From contig NZ_FNWQ01000002.1 of NCBI RefSeq assembly GCF_900108365.1, forward strand, positions 1 to 64,000: DNA of 64,000 bases, read 5' to 3'. A model generated the notes under the pieces. It saw nothing but the letters and a program-made list of their open reading frames with translations, was not told where the DNA came from and did not search any database. Positions 48,470-57,096 of the stretch are shown here, piece after piece (positions within the stretch are counted from its first letter, which is position 1; the number at the start of each line of letters is the position of its first letter). The position numbers and the translations under genes were made by a program. The stretch comes from Chryseobacterium culicis. Lineage in GTDB: Bacteria; Bacteroidota; Bacteroidia; Flavobacteriales; Weeksellaceae.

Positions 48470-50471
48470 CATAACCGACGACGATATTCAGTATGCTGAA
48501 AGAATACTTTTGCCTGAAGGAAAAGAATTTGATGATGAACGAAAAGCGTTTATCAGAAATCTTAGTACCATAGATTTACAAGCCGTTCCCGGTAGCGGAA
48601 AAACAACAGCACTTTTAGCAAAATTGCTTATTATAGAACGAAAGCTTCCTTTTCCCGATGGTTCAGGAATTCTTATAATATCTCATACAAACGCAGCCAT
48701 AGATGAAATAAAAGGAAAAGTACAAAAGCATTGTCCCAAACTTTTTTCTTATCCAAATTTTATTGGAACAATTCAAAGTTTTGTAGATGAGTTTCTAGCC
48801 ATTCCATTTTACATTTCAACCTTTAAGAAAAAACCGAATAGGATAGATAATGAAATTTATGAAGAGACAATAACTAAAAATCTGAAATTTAATTTGAGAG
48901 GTTTCACAACTCAAGAACAAAAAAATGCAAAATATTTTCTAATTGGAAATAATTGCCAATTCTCATTTAGGTTGGTATATCAAAATGCTCAAATTAAATT
49001 AGTCAGTTCAATCAATGGGGAGGAATTACCAATTACAAAACCGAAAAGAGGCAAAAACTGGCAAGACTTTTCAAATGTTGACAAAAACAGAATAAGAGAA
49101 TGGCTTGTAAAGTTTAAATCCTCAATTATGAAAAAGGAGGGCACTTTACATTTTGATGATGCTTATTTTTTAGCTGATGTTTATCTCAGCAAGATTCCAT
49201 TGATAAAAGTTATTTTACAAAAACGTTTCTCTCTTGTTTTTGTAGATGAAATGCAAGACATGGATATACATCAATATAATCTGTTAGAAAAAGTGTTCTA
49301 TGATGAAGGAAATAGTATTTCAATAATCCAACGAATTGGAGATAAAAATCAAGCTATATATAATTCGGTTAAAGCAACTGATATTTGGGAAGATAGGGCA
49401 GACGTTTTACGACTAAACGGTAGCCAAAGACTTAGTAAACCAATCGCCGATGTTGTGAAAAAGTTTGCCTTGTACAATGATGCTAACTTTAATATTGTTG
49501 GTTTAAATGAATGTGTCATAAAGCCGCATATCTTGATATTTGAAAATGCAACAATTGGTAACCTTATCCCTCAATTTGCACAAATTGTAAGAACATACAA
49601 AGAGCAGGGCAGTTTTACCAACTCTGAAAAATCGGTTAAGGTCATTTGTTGGAACACAGACTGGAAAGATGACGATGCTAGTCGTCAAGATGCTGGTAAG
49701 TTGCGATTGGAAGACTATCACAAAGGATTTAAAAAGGAAAAGAGCAAGCCTAAACAAGATTATGATTGTTTGAAAAGCTACTTACTATTTTATGACAAGA
49801 GCAGGCAGACTTTAGGACCTTTAAGGAAGAATATTTTAAATGCTTTTCTCAAAATTTTGCGCTTAGAAAATATAAATACTTCAGATGGGCGACCATACAC
49901 AAAGAAAAAATTAATTAATTTTATTAGAGAAAAAGATTATCAAAAATATGAAGAGCTAAATCTAAATATTTATAACTGGTCAATTGGGGTAATTAAGGGA
50001 AACACAAGTGAGGTATTTGATGGGGTTAGAGCATACATCCCAAATTTCTTTGCAATATTTTCTGAAGTTGCACTTTCAACAAGCCTACCATTTATCAATA
50101 ATGATACTACAGGGGTATTTGAAGTTAGTACAGAAACATTAGAAATTTCGAATCATTACAAAGAAGAAGGACTTGAAATTGAAATTGCAAGTGTTCACGC
50201 TGTAAAGGGGCAAACACATTGTGCTACTTTATATTTAGAATCGTATTTTCAAGGTAACTATGAATCTGAAAGACTAACAAATCAATTCTTGGGAAATAGC
50301 TTTGATGATAGAAGAGTATATCATAGGAGTTCAATAAAAATGGCATATGTTGGATTTTCAAGACCGACAGATCTACTATGTATTGCTGTTCACAAAGATA
50401 GATTTGATAAATATCTCCCTGGTATTAATAAAGAAGAATGGGAGATAATAAATGTACAAAATGATAGATAA
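48453..50471 (+). CDS. gajB: GajB-like UvrD/Rep helicase (Gabija)
   Basis: This 672-residue superfamily 1 helicase has Walker A AVPGSGKTT (44-52), Walker B VFVDEMQDMD and GDKNQAIYN. Motif IV-type LNGSQRLSKPI, motif V SVHAVKGQTH and motif VI MAYVGFSRPTDLL follow. It is longer than the classical GajB (about 490 residues), mainly through an insertion at about 440-560. The tight overlap with gajA and the 5-base gap to the Shedu-like gene indicate one operon. Gabija protects against phages through both proteins. Confidence 0.82.
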   Translation: MLQGIDITDDDIQYAERILLPEGKEFDDERKAFIRNLSTIDLQAVPGSGKTTALLAKLLIIERKLPFPDGSGILIISHTNAAIDEIKGKVQKHCPKLFSYPNFIGTIQSFVDEFLAIPFYISTFKKKPNRIDNEIYEETITKNLKFNLRGFTTQEQKNAKYFLIGNNCQFSFRLVYQNAQIKLVSSINGEELPITKPKRGKNWQDFSNVDKNRIREWLVKFKSSIMKKEGTLHFDDAYFLADVYLSKIPLIKVILQKRFSLVFVDEMQDMDIHQYNLLEKVFYDEGNSISIIQRIGDKNQAIYNSVKATDIWEDRADVLRLNGSQRLSKPIADVVKKFALYNDANFNIVGLNECVIKPHILIFENATIGNLIPQFAQIVRTYKEQGSFTNSEKSVKVICWNTDWKDDDASRQDAGKLRLEDYHKGFKKEKSKPKQDYDCLKSYLLFYDKSRQTLGPLRKNILNAFLKILRLENINTSDGRPYTKKKLINFIREKDYQKYEELNLNIYNWSIGVIKGNTSEVFDGVRAYIPNFFAIFSEVALSTSLPFINNDTTGVFEVSTETLEISNHYKEEGLEIEIASVHAVKGQTHCATLYLESYFQGNYESERLTNQFLGNSFDDRRVYHRSSIKMAYVGFSRPTDLLCIAVHKDRFDKYLPGINKEEWEIINVQNDR

Positions 50472-50476
50472 CAGGT

Positions 50477-51724
50477 ATGATTAATTTTTTAAAAAAAGAT
50501 ACTAGGCTGGTTTTGTGCTACACTCCTGAATATGCAGGTTCTGTTAATTGGATAACAGATGCTATTAAAGCCAAAGGGTTTGTAAAACTTAAAAAGACCT
50601 TTCGTTATACAGAAGTGGATATTCTGAATAGCACCGAATTTGAGGAGACAACAGAAATAGATGATTACGTTGATCCCGAAATGGAAGTAACCATATTCTT
50701 CATATTTGCAGAACTTACGGGAGATTATTATAAAGTAAGAAGGGGCGTTCTTATCGACAACTTTGATATATACATAGATAAGAATGTTCCGTTAAAGACA
50801 AATTTTTTTGTTGCAGATTCAGACGTTTCTGTTTTCCAGGTAATTAAAAACATATCCCTTCAGAACTTTTATTTGGGAGGGGATAATCCAAGCGCTGTAC
50901 CCGTAGAAGAATTTGAAAAACTCTTAAAACATTTTCCAAATTCTTATGAAAGGCGTAAATATGTTGAAGCCCGACTCTCCTCCTTGTTAAGAAATTATTT
51001 GGACGGAGTCAAGGATGCCGAAAAGATATACCAGAAGTATCTGAATACAAAATTGTCTAAGCATGGTACAGATTTGACCGAAGTTTTCCGCAATGTAGAA
51101 CTTGTAAAATACCAAACGATTCTTGAAAAATTGCGAGAAATGTTGAAAGATGAAAGCCAGTATAGTGAACATCAATGGCAGGAAGAAATATTGCAAATTA
51201 TTTTATTGCTTTATCCAAAATACATTTTCGCTTTTAAATCGGTTCCGATCCAAGCGAGGTTAGCAGATGGAATAAAAGACAAACAGCTTGACCTTCTTTT
51301 AATAGATTCTAACGGGTACATTGATGTTATTGAAATAAAGAAACCTTTTGAAAATGCTATTATGACTAAAGGGGTCTACCGGGAAAACTATATTCCTCTT
51401 AGAGAACTTTCAGGAACAGTCATGCAAATTGAAAAATACATCTATTACCTGAACCGCTGGAGTCTGGAAGGAGAACTTTTTTTAAGTAAAAGATACAAAA
51501 ACCAATTGCCCGAAGGTTTTGATATTAAAATAGCGAACCCAAATGGATTAATTATTATGGGTAGGGAGAATAATTTATCTTCTCAGCAAAAAAATGATTT
51601 TGAGGTAGTAAAAAGGAAATATAAAAATATTGTTGATATAATTACTTATGACAATTTAATAGAACGACTACAATTTACGATTGAACAAATTCAAAAGATG
51701 GAACTAAAAGATGGAACTACATAA
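50477..51724 (+). CDS. Shedu-type nuclease (DUF4263, SduA-like)
   Basis: In this 415-residue protein, the C-terminal half (about 235-400) is a DUF4263 PD-(D/E)XK nuclease. Its metal site is D272 in LDLLLID and E286-x-K288 in VIEIKKP, followed by VMQIEKYIYYL. The N-terminal 200 residues are a mixed domain I cannot name, probably regulatory. Stand-alone SduA is an antiphage defence protein. It begins 5 bases after gajB and its stop region overlaps the next gene, so it forms part of the same operon. Confidence 0.8.
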   Translation: MINFLKKDTRLVLCYTPEYAGSVNWITDAIKAKGFVKLKKTFRYTEVDILNSTEFEETTEIDDYVDPEMEVTIFFIFAELTGDYYKVRRGVLIDNFDIYIDKNVPLKTNFFVADSDVSVFQVIKNISLQNFYLGGDNPSAVPVEEFEKLLKHFPNSYERRKYVEARLSSLLRNYLDGVKDAEKIYQKYLNTKLSKHGTDLTEVFRNVELVKYQTILEKLREMLKDESQYSEHQWQEEILQIILLLYPKYIFAFKSVPIQARLADGIKDKQLDLLLIDSNGYIDVIEIKKPFENAIMTKGVYRENYIPLRELSGTVMQIEKYIYYLNRWSLEGELFLSKRYKNQLPEGFDIKIANPNGLIIMGRENNLSSQQKNDFEVVKRKYKNIVDIITYDNLIERLQFTIEQIQKMELKDGTT

Positions 51725-51944
51725 GTTATTTATATTTTCAAAAGATACCAATGCCTTTGCAGCACAACGAGGCTATAACTATCAAACACTAAAAACTCTT
51801 GAAACCTGGATTAGCAATTTTTTTGATGACATAAATGAAGATATTTATTGCGAATTTGAAGGAGATATTTTCCAAAAGGACCCCTTATCGAAAAAACTTA
51901 CATTTGGCCAAATAAAACTTTATTCCAGTAATTTTTCCTTTTAA
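51711..51944 (+). pseudogene. Truncated dsDNA-nuclease-like gene (DUF4297/Cap4-like N-terminus)
   Basis: This 77-residue frame overlaps the Shedu-like gene by 14 bases. It carries the start of a nuclease domain: AFAAQRGYNYQTLKTLE, CEFEGDIF, and GQIKLYSSNFSF, which resembles the Q-x-K region of Cap4/DUF4297-type nucleases. It ends abruptly at a stop right after that strand, and the following 150 bases do not continue the frame. It looks like the remains of a fourth gene of the operon, or a short active remnant. Family call moderate. Confidence 0.5.
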
Positions 51945-52023
51945 AGCAAAGAGATCAAAAAATGTATTTGTCATTTTTTTACACTTCATGTAAAATCTGA
52001 TTACAACGATTTCTCTAAAGAGT

Positions 52024-52051
52024 AGTTTATTGAGAATAGTTTATTGAGAAT
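52024..52051. repeat. 14-bp tandem duplication
   Basis: AGTTTATTGAGAAT occurs twice in tandem, about 80 bases past the truncated nuclease gene and before the convergent Mrr-STAND gene. Confidence 0.7.
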
Positions 52052-52098
52052 AGTAAATCTTTATTTAAAGTTTAGGTATCTTAAATCTTAGGCTATAT

Positions 52099-54366
52099 TT
52101 ATTCTTGAGATTTTAAACTGTCAAAAATATTTTTAATTGCTTTATTTTCAATCTCACTTTCAGAACGTTCAATAAAACTATTTTCCAAATTCCAATCATA
52201 TTCACCTTCAGATTCTTTTTTGCTTTCAATTTTTGCTTCAATTCTTTGCTTATGATTCAAATAAGGAATATTATATTTTTCTGCAATTTTAACGATTTCG
52301 TAGAGTTTATCTTCAAGATAATCATCTTCAACATGATCAACCTCGATTTCTAAAAGTGTATTAATTCTTTGCCTATGCCTTTCATCATTAGAAACAATAT
52401 CTAAGTATTTATCCCCAAAAGTCATTTCAAGTCTTTCAAATTCTTCAAAATCATTTATATCTAGTATACTTTCCGAAATATGATATAAGATACTGGTGAC
52501 GTCAAATTCTATTTCATATTGAAGTTCTTCAATTAAATCAATAAATGCTTTAATATCATAACTGTCAAGTTCAAAAACTTTTGGTTTTAGTAATTCTTTA
52601 AACTTAGATATAACTAGTTTTTTTAAATGAGAAAAGTTTTCAATATTAAAATGTTTAATAATTTCACTCAATTTAGTATAATCTGAAAAATGAGTTTCTG
52701 AATATCGTGATGATGTTGTAGAATTTAAATCATCGAATTCATTATTCAGTTTGTTTAAAACAAGAGTTATTTGAGTGTCGTCTAATAAAATTTTATTATT
52801 TCTGTAATTATAATCGCTTTTGGAGTATGAAAAAACTTTAAATAGTTGATTAAAGTATGATGCTGAAGAAATTATATCTGAGACGTAGCCTGGTAAATCT
52901 CTAAAATAACAAACCAAGAAATCTTGAACAGATGGATTTTGATATTTAACCAAAATTTGATTGTCTGTATCTCTCATTGTTCTGATAAATGTATTTTCGA
53001 GTTCACTTATGGATTTTTTAAAGTCAATATCATTATAAGTAATTCCATACTTTTGAAAGTGATTCTTAGCAAAATTTTGTGTTATTGATTGTATAACCTT
53101 TAAAGAAATTGGAGTACCTGCGGAAAGTAAATTTGCTAAGATACATTGGGACAATGGTGAAATTTGGTTTTCGTATACATGTTTCCAGACGCCTTCAGGG
53201 TTTTTAATAAATTCAATAAAATGCATAGAAAATTCTGAAGATTCTAAATTTTTCCATATCTCGTCCTTAGTGATAGTTTGAATAATTCGTGGATTGAAAC
53301 TAGAATGTTCAATAATAGCTTTATAAGTAGCATTTGATAGCAAATTTTCAATGTATTCAACAGGTAAATTAGAAAAATAAATATGGTTATATAAAATTTT
53401 AGCTTTTACAATTTTCGTATATTCAGATAAATCAATTATGCACTTAGCAACTTCAAGTGACGGATTGTTGAAAGAATCATATTTTTGTTTGGCTTGTGCT
53501 AATATATATTCACGAGTCGTAAATATTATTATCTTATCTTTTGATTTTGATACTCTTTCAATAAACTTGACTATTCTTTGCTCCTCATTAGTAAGTAGTT
53601 TATTTTCAATGAAATTAGTGCCTAAAAAATCATCAAATAGAAAAATTTGCTTCACTCCTTCTTTATAGCTTTGATATGCTTCATTTATAGAGTCTGATAA
53701 AAAAATAAATTCTTCAAAACCATTAGCTAGATAATAATACGACAAAATTCTTGCTAAGGTCGTTTTTCCAATTCCAGGAATACCTGAAATGATTATATAC
53801 CTTTTATCTTTAATAATATCAATTGCTTTATAATAGCTTTTATTATCAACATATAGATTTATCGTTTCTTTAATTGTTTCCTCTTCGAAATTAGATTGAT
53901 TATGTATTTTACTATGAAGAATGCGTTCTAATATCTTTGCGCTTGACAACCATAATTTGAAATGTTGAGTTTCTATTTCATTGTAAATTGACAACAGGTT
54001 ATTAAGGTCATTGCAACCCAATATATCATTTGTATTTATGATAAATGGAGAAAATAAACTTAATATTTCATCTTTTTGATTTGGTGTTAGTCCTACGCTT
54101 GTTGATATTATATATCTTTTAGGATTAATAATTCGTACTTTGCTAACTTCCTTTTTTAAATTTGCAATTAATGATTTAAAATCTTTATAACGTTTACATT
54201 GTACTACAATTTCGTTGGCTTCTTCCGGAGAATATCTTAAATCAATTCCGTTATCACGACCAGATGTAAATGATTCAAACGTTACTTGAAGGTGTTTTTG
54301 TAATAAGTCTCTGGTTAGATCCTCAAACTCAGAAGGTGATAAATTTAAAAAATTATATTCCGGCAT
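52099..54366 (-). CDS. Mrr-nuclease / STAND NTPase fusion (Avs-like)
   Basis: The N-terminus (1-110) of this 755-residue protein is an Mrr-type nuclease: E15 (EFEDL), D42 in NGIDLRY, Q56-x-K58 in VVQCKRYK. The STAND NTPase follows with Walker A GIPGIGKTT (195-203) and Walker B IFLFDDFLG (241-249), then TTREY. The C-terminus is a helical region rich in acidic residues with a winged-helix-like part. Such fusions are antiphage sensors whose nuclease fires on detection. It is convergent with the Gabija-Shedu operon and followed by a long gene-free stretch. Confidence 0.82.
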   Translation of the reverse strand: MPEYNFLNLSPSEFEDLTRDLLQKHLQVTFESFTSGRDNGIDLRYSPEEANEIVVQCKRYKDFKSLIANLKKEVSKVRIINPKRYIISTSVGLTPNQKDEILSLFSPFIINTNDILGCNDLNNLLSIYNEIETQHFKLWLSSAKILERILHSKIHNQSNFEEETIKETINLYVDNKSYYKAIDIIKDKRYIIISGIPGIGKTTLARILSYYYLANGFEEFIFLSDSINEAYQSYKEGVKQIFLFDDFLGTNFIENKLLTNEEQRIVKFIERVSKSKDKIIIFTTREYILAQAKQKYDSFNNPSLEVAKCIIDLSEYTKIVKAKILYNHIYFSNLPVEYIENLLSNATYKAIIEHSSFNPRIIQTITKDEIWKNLESSEFSMHFIEFIKNPEGVWKHVYENQISPLSQCILANLLSAGTPISLKVIQSITQNFAKNHFQKYGITYNDIDFKKSISELENTFIRTMRDTDNQILVKYQNPSVQDFLVCYFRDLPGYVSDIISSASYFNQLFKVFSYSKSDYNYRNNKILLDDTQITLVLNKLNNEFDDLNSTTSSRYSETHFSDYTKLSEIIKHFNIENFSHLKKLVISKFKELLKPKVFELDSYDIKAFIDLIEELQYEIEFDVTSILYHISESILDINDFEEFERLEMTFGDKYLDIVSNDERHRQRINTLLEIEVDHVEDDYLEDKLYEIVKIAEKYNIPYLNHKQRIEAKIESKKESEGEYDWNLENSFIERSESEIENKAIKNIFDSLKSQE

Positions 54367-55042
54367 TTTTGTAGTGTGTTAAAAATGAAATCAATATTCA
54401 AATGAGTACATTGCATAGAAACGTTTTCAATAAAGTTCACGAAGTTAAATCTGCTTCTACTGTAAAATTTATTTTCAATTAAATTAATCAGGTTATCATA
54501 AACGTTTTAAGGCTGAAACCTTTCTTTAGATTTTTACGTGTTTGATTATTTTAATTCAATTACTTGAATTAATAAAGATGCTTTCAATTTAAGACAAATT
54601 GTGCAATACTGCAAACAAGAAAAAAGAAAACTCTAAACATCTCCATCCATTTAACACGATTTTTACAGCATGTAAATATTAGTATATGAACCAAAAATAT
54701 TCTAAAACATAGATTGAACAATTACGGAAAGATTTAAATTCAAATATTAATCTCATTAACCGAACAAAAATAAATTAGAGGAGGAAATAAGTATGGAAAA
54801 TGATGCTTCGGTTATAAACTTAAAACACTTCTCTCTCAGTATAAATTGTGGATAGTATAAGTTTAAAAAGATTTTTAGATTTTTTATCAAAAAATGTGTT
54901 AAAATCCATGTAAGTATAAAATGGTACCTACTTATTTTTTATAAACCTCTTACCGTAAACATTGCTAATTCGCAACTTTAATTACACTTAATAATGTCAT
55001 TTAAAATTTTTTCTTTCTAAATAATCAACCTTGAAAATTCAC
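54367..55042. other. Gene-free AT-rich stretch
   Basis: About 680 bases hold no credible gene. A 20-codon frame with a good ribosome site at 54780 (MENDASVINLKHF...) stops quickly. The region looks like decayed sequence near the end of the element. Confidence 0.4.
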
Positions 55043-55089
55043 AAAGTTTATCCAAATCTTCTACAAAAGTGTTCGGAAAATGCACCGCT
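55043..55089. repeat. Imperfect direct repeat, left copy
   Basis: These 47 bases match 56448-56494 at 41 positions, with a core AAATCTTCTACAAAA and an end AAAATGCACCGCT. On the minus strand both copies encode related peptides (AVHF..NFVEDL.KL type), ending in stops. Confidence 0.7.
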
Positions 55090-55101
55090 ACGTCACTTAA
55101 G

Positions 55102-55132
55102 GAGACAACTAAAAAATAGTTGTCTCTTTTTT
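55102..55132. terminator. Terminator next to the left repeat copy
   Basis: The 10-bp stem GAGACAACTA / TAGTTGTCTC with a 5-base loop and a T-run closely parallels the terminator beside the tRNA fragment at 56686. Confidence 0.7.
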
Positions 55133-55161
55133 ACAGCCATAAATATCTCTTTATCAAATTC

Positions 55162-55374
55162 TTATAACCTGACTTTTTGTGTTTGATATTTTAAGCGCAA
55201 AATACTTAGTCTGTTTGAGTTAAACAGTCTGAAAGTGCCATAAAAGGCTTGTAATCTACAATCATTAAGTGTTCGAAATCTCCTTAAGGTTTTGGATTTT
55301 TCTTTCTTCTGATTTTTTGCTATTAAATATAGTAATTCCAATATAATTTTAGCTTCATTATCGCTTACCAACAT
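55162..55374 (-). pseudogene. Gene fragment, probably AraC-regulator remnant
   Basis: This 70-codon frame starts ...SDNEAKIILELLYLIAKNQ, which resembles the linker region of some AraC-type regulators. The second half (after KTLRRF) reads as noise. A stop codon lies five codons upstream of the ATG. It is probably a decayed fragment. Alternative: a small unknown gene. Confidence 0.3.
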
Positions 55375-55467
55375 CCCATTTTTAGCTCAAATAATAATTG
55401 TCTGTTCTACTGAAACATTCCTATTAGTAAAATTCATTTTTTCTAATATTTTTTTGTTGCTTTTTTT

Positions 55468-55572
55468 TTAGAATGCATGATTTAAACCTAAAGAAAGACT
55501 TCCTGTTTTATAATCAATATTGGTGGTGTTTTTATAGAAGAAAACAAGATTTTGGAATTTATGGTATCTCAT
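55468..55572 (-). pseudogene. 3' end of an outer-membrane beta-barrel gene
   Basis: The frame encodes 34 residues ending NIDYKTGSLSLGLNHAF and a stop. This is the pattern of a final outer-membrane beta strand with terminal phenylalanine. It overlaps the end of the cupin gene and has no upstream body, so it is a relic. Confidence 0.4.
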
Positions 55573-55988
55573 TGGGCAATAAATTCCTTTTTTGTTTTTT
55601 CTAAAGCTTCCCAAATGCCTGAAAACCCTGGCTGAAGTACAAAGCTATCTCCTGCTTTTACAGTAAAACTCTTTCCTGTTTTCTGATCGGTAATGATAGA
55701 CTTACCTTCTAAAATCCTACAGTATTCCCAATGATTGATAGAAAACTTCCATTTTCCTGTCTGCGACTCCCAAATTCCAAATTTTGCCCCATTCTTTGCT
55801 TCATCTAAAATCCAGCTACGGTGTTCAGGATTACCATAAATTAAATCAGATTTATCTAAATAAGAAACTTTGGGTGATTTAGAACTTAAATGATTTTTCG
55901 TTATAAAAATCATATCATGTTTCTTGTCTTTATGACCATAGACTATTCAAGCGGTGGTGATTAGAAATAATGAGACTAATTTTTTCAT
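55569..55988 (-). pseudogene. Secreted cupin protein gene interrupted by TGA
   Basis: From the ATG at 55988 the frame reads a signal peptide (MKKLVSLFLITTA), then a TGA at codon 14 (55947-55949), then IVYGHKDKKHD and continues in frame. The cupin part (from an internal ATG at 55913, 114 residues) has FGIWESQTGKWKFSINHWEYCRILEG and AGDSFVLQPGFSGIWE, an EutQ/DUF861-like cupin. The nonsense codon removes export unless suppressed; the short cytoplasmic form could still be made. The gene lies among other fragments. Confidence 0.65.
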
Positions 55989-56266
55989 AATAAAAGTTAT
56001 TTGGGCAAAATTATCTCCATATAATCATTTGTACTTTTCTATTAAGACCAATATTTAATTCTTTAAAAGCCAATTTCAAATTGATACTGTAAGAAAAACA
56101 TTTTGAGCTAAATAGGATAATTTGAAAGGCTTTTCGTTCTTATATTTGCTGAAATATTAAAAATGAATAAAATTATAAAAATGCCCACTACATTGATTGA
56201 CGGCCCTGTGCCTCAATCTAGCCTTTTACTGGACGGCTGTTCTGTGATAGAACAGTGTATTCACAG

Positions 56267-56380
56267 TATGGAAGCGGAAGGAACAATGTACTTGCAAGAG
56301 CTGTACTTTTTGCTTTACAGCAAAATGGGAATGTTTCTATAAATGATATTGTTATCAGTCCAACTGTTCAGAACTGGTAA
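56267..56380 (+). pseudogene. 3' remnant of an SDR oxidoreductase gene
   Basis: The frame encodes 37 residues, GRNNVLARAVLFALQQNG then VSINDIVISPTVQNW and a stop. This resembles the C-terminus of YdfG-like short-chain dehydrogenases (ARAVLYAL...VxINEIVIRPT). The Rossmann fold and catalytic parts are absent; upstream the frame closes within 15 codons. A relic. Confidence 0.55.
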
Positions 56381-56447
56381 TTTTTTAATGAAGGGGCTTG
56401 CAGATATAATCTACTTTTTTAAAATTGTATTAATGTACATATTTCTG

Positions 56448-56494
56448 CAAGTTTATTTAAATCTTCTACAAAATTTTTCGAAAAATGCACCGCT
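56448..56494. repeat. Imperfect direct repeat, right copy
   Basis: Partner of 55043-55089 (41 of 47 identical), in the same orientation, 1.4 kb apart. It lies about 165 bases before the tRNA 3' fragment. Confidence 0.7.
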
Positions 56495-56658
56495 GAGGTC
56501 CCTGAAAGGATATTTGTGATATTGTGAAAAAGTTTTATTTTTGTAAAGATTAAATTATTGAAAAATTAAGTTTTATAATAACTGAAACTATGGCAGAATC
56601 ATGGCAGTTGTTATTCAAAAAGATCAAAATATAGATAGGGTAGAGGTTTTAAAGCATA

Positions 56659-56680
56659 GGTTCGAATCCCTCACTCTCCG
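56659..56680 (+). other. attR: tRNA-Ser 3' fragment, probable attR of the ICE
   Basis: GGTTCGAATCCCTC + ACTCTCCG is the T-loop, 3' T-stem and 3' acceptor strand plus discriminator of a tRNA-Ser. The 5' T-stem is broken (CATAGG instead of a GAGGG-like partner), and no tRNA body precedes it. Elements that integrate in tRNA genes leave such a duplicated 3' end at the far side. The native terminator still follows, and chromosomal-type genes begin beyond. Confidence 0.7.
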
Positions 56681-56685
56681 CTTAG

Positions 56686-56718
56686 GGAGACGTTAATTGT
56701 TTAACGTCTCCTTTTTTT
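56686..56718 (+). terminator. tRNA terminator displaced at attR
   Basis: The 11-bp perfect stem GGAGACGTTAA / TTAACGTCTCC with a 4-base loop and T7 follows 5 bases after the tRNA fragment. Confidence 0.85.
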
Positions 56719-56822
56719 ATGTGATTATCTTTACGGCCTTGGTCTGGATTTTGTATTCAGGTTTGAAAATGGCCAATGACCATATCGTGTAATAAGTTAG
56801 AGTTTATTATTATTAATTTGTT

Positions 56823-57011
56823 ATGATAATCAATGAAAATTTTTTACCAGAGTTCGGTACAGAACATGTGGGTCTTTTTTCTAAAGAAACCCTGTTTAAT
56901 AATGATGATACCCATCTTAATTTTTTCCAGATTAAAAGCAATATCCCTGAATTGACTGATGGCCAGAAGGATGATGTTAAGTGTAATATTCTTCAGCCAG
57001 TCAGCCTTTGA
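56823..57011 (+). CDS. Short hypothetical protein
   Basis: A 62-codon frame in the correct direction precedes the antiporter gene by 85 bases. The product has no signal or motif I recognise (MIINENFLPEFGTEHVGLF). It could be a real small gene or chance. Confidence 0.3.
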   Translation: MIINENFLPEFGTEHVGLFSKETLFNNDDTHLNFFQIKSNIPELTDGQKDDVKCNILQPVSL

Positions 57012-57096
57012 GGAAATTCAGCATGATTCGATGATAAGACAACGGATCATGGCTGGTATTAAATAACGAAATGATATAAATCTAAACATTATAATT

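Noticed and set aside
54780..54850. 20-codon frame with GGAGGA-like ribosome site
   Set aside because: Too short, no partner gene and no recognisable product; probably a relic.
56190..56340. Plus-strand 53-codon frame starting MPTTLIDGPV
   Set aside because: It overlaps the better SDR remnant in another frame and matches no family convincingly.
1..56700. Integrase, transposase or complete insertion sequence
   Set aside because: No tyrosine or serine recombinase, DDE transposase or matching terminal inverted repeats seen; the ICE integrase must lie outside the window.
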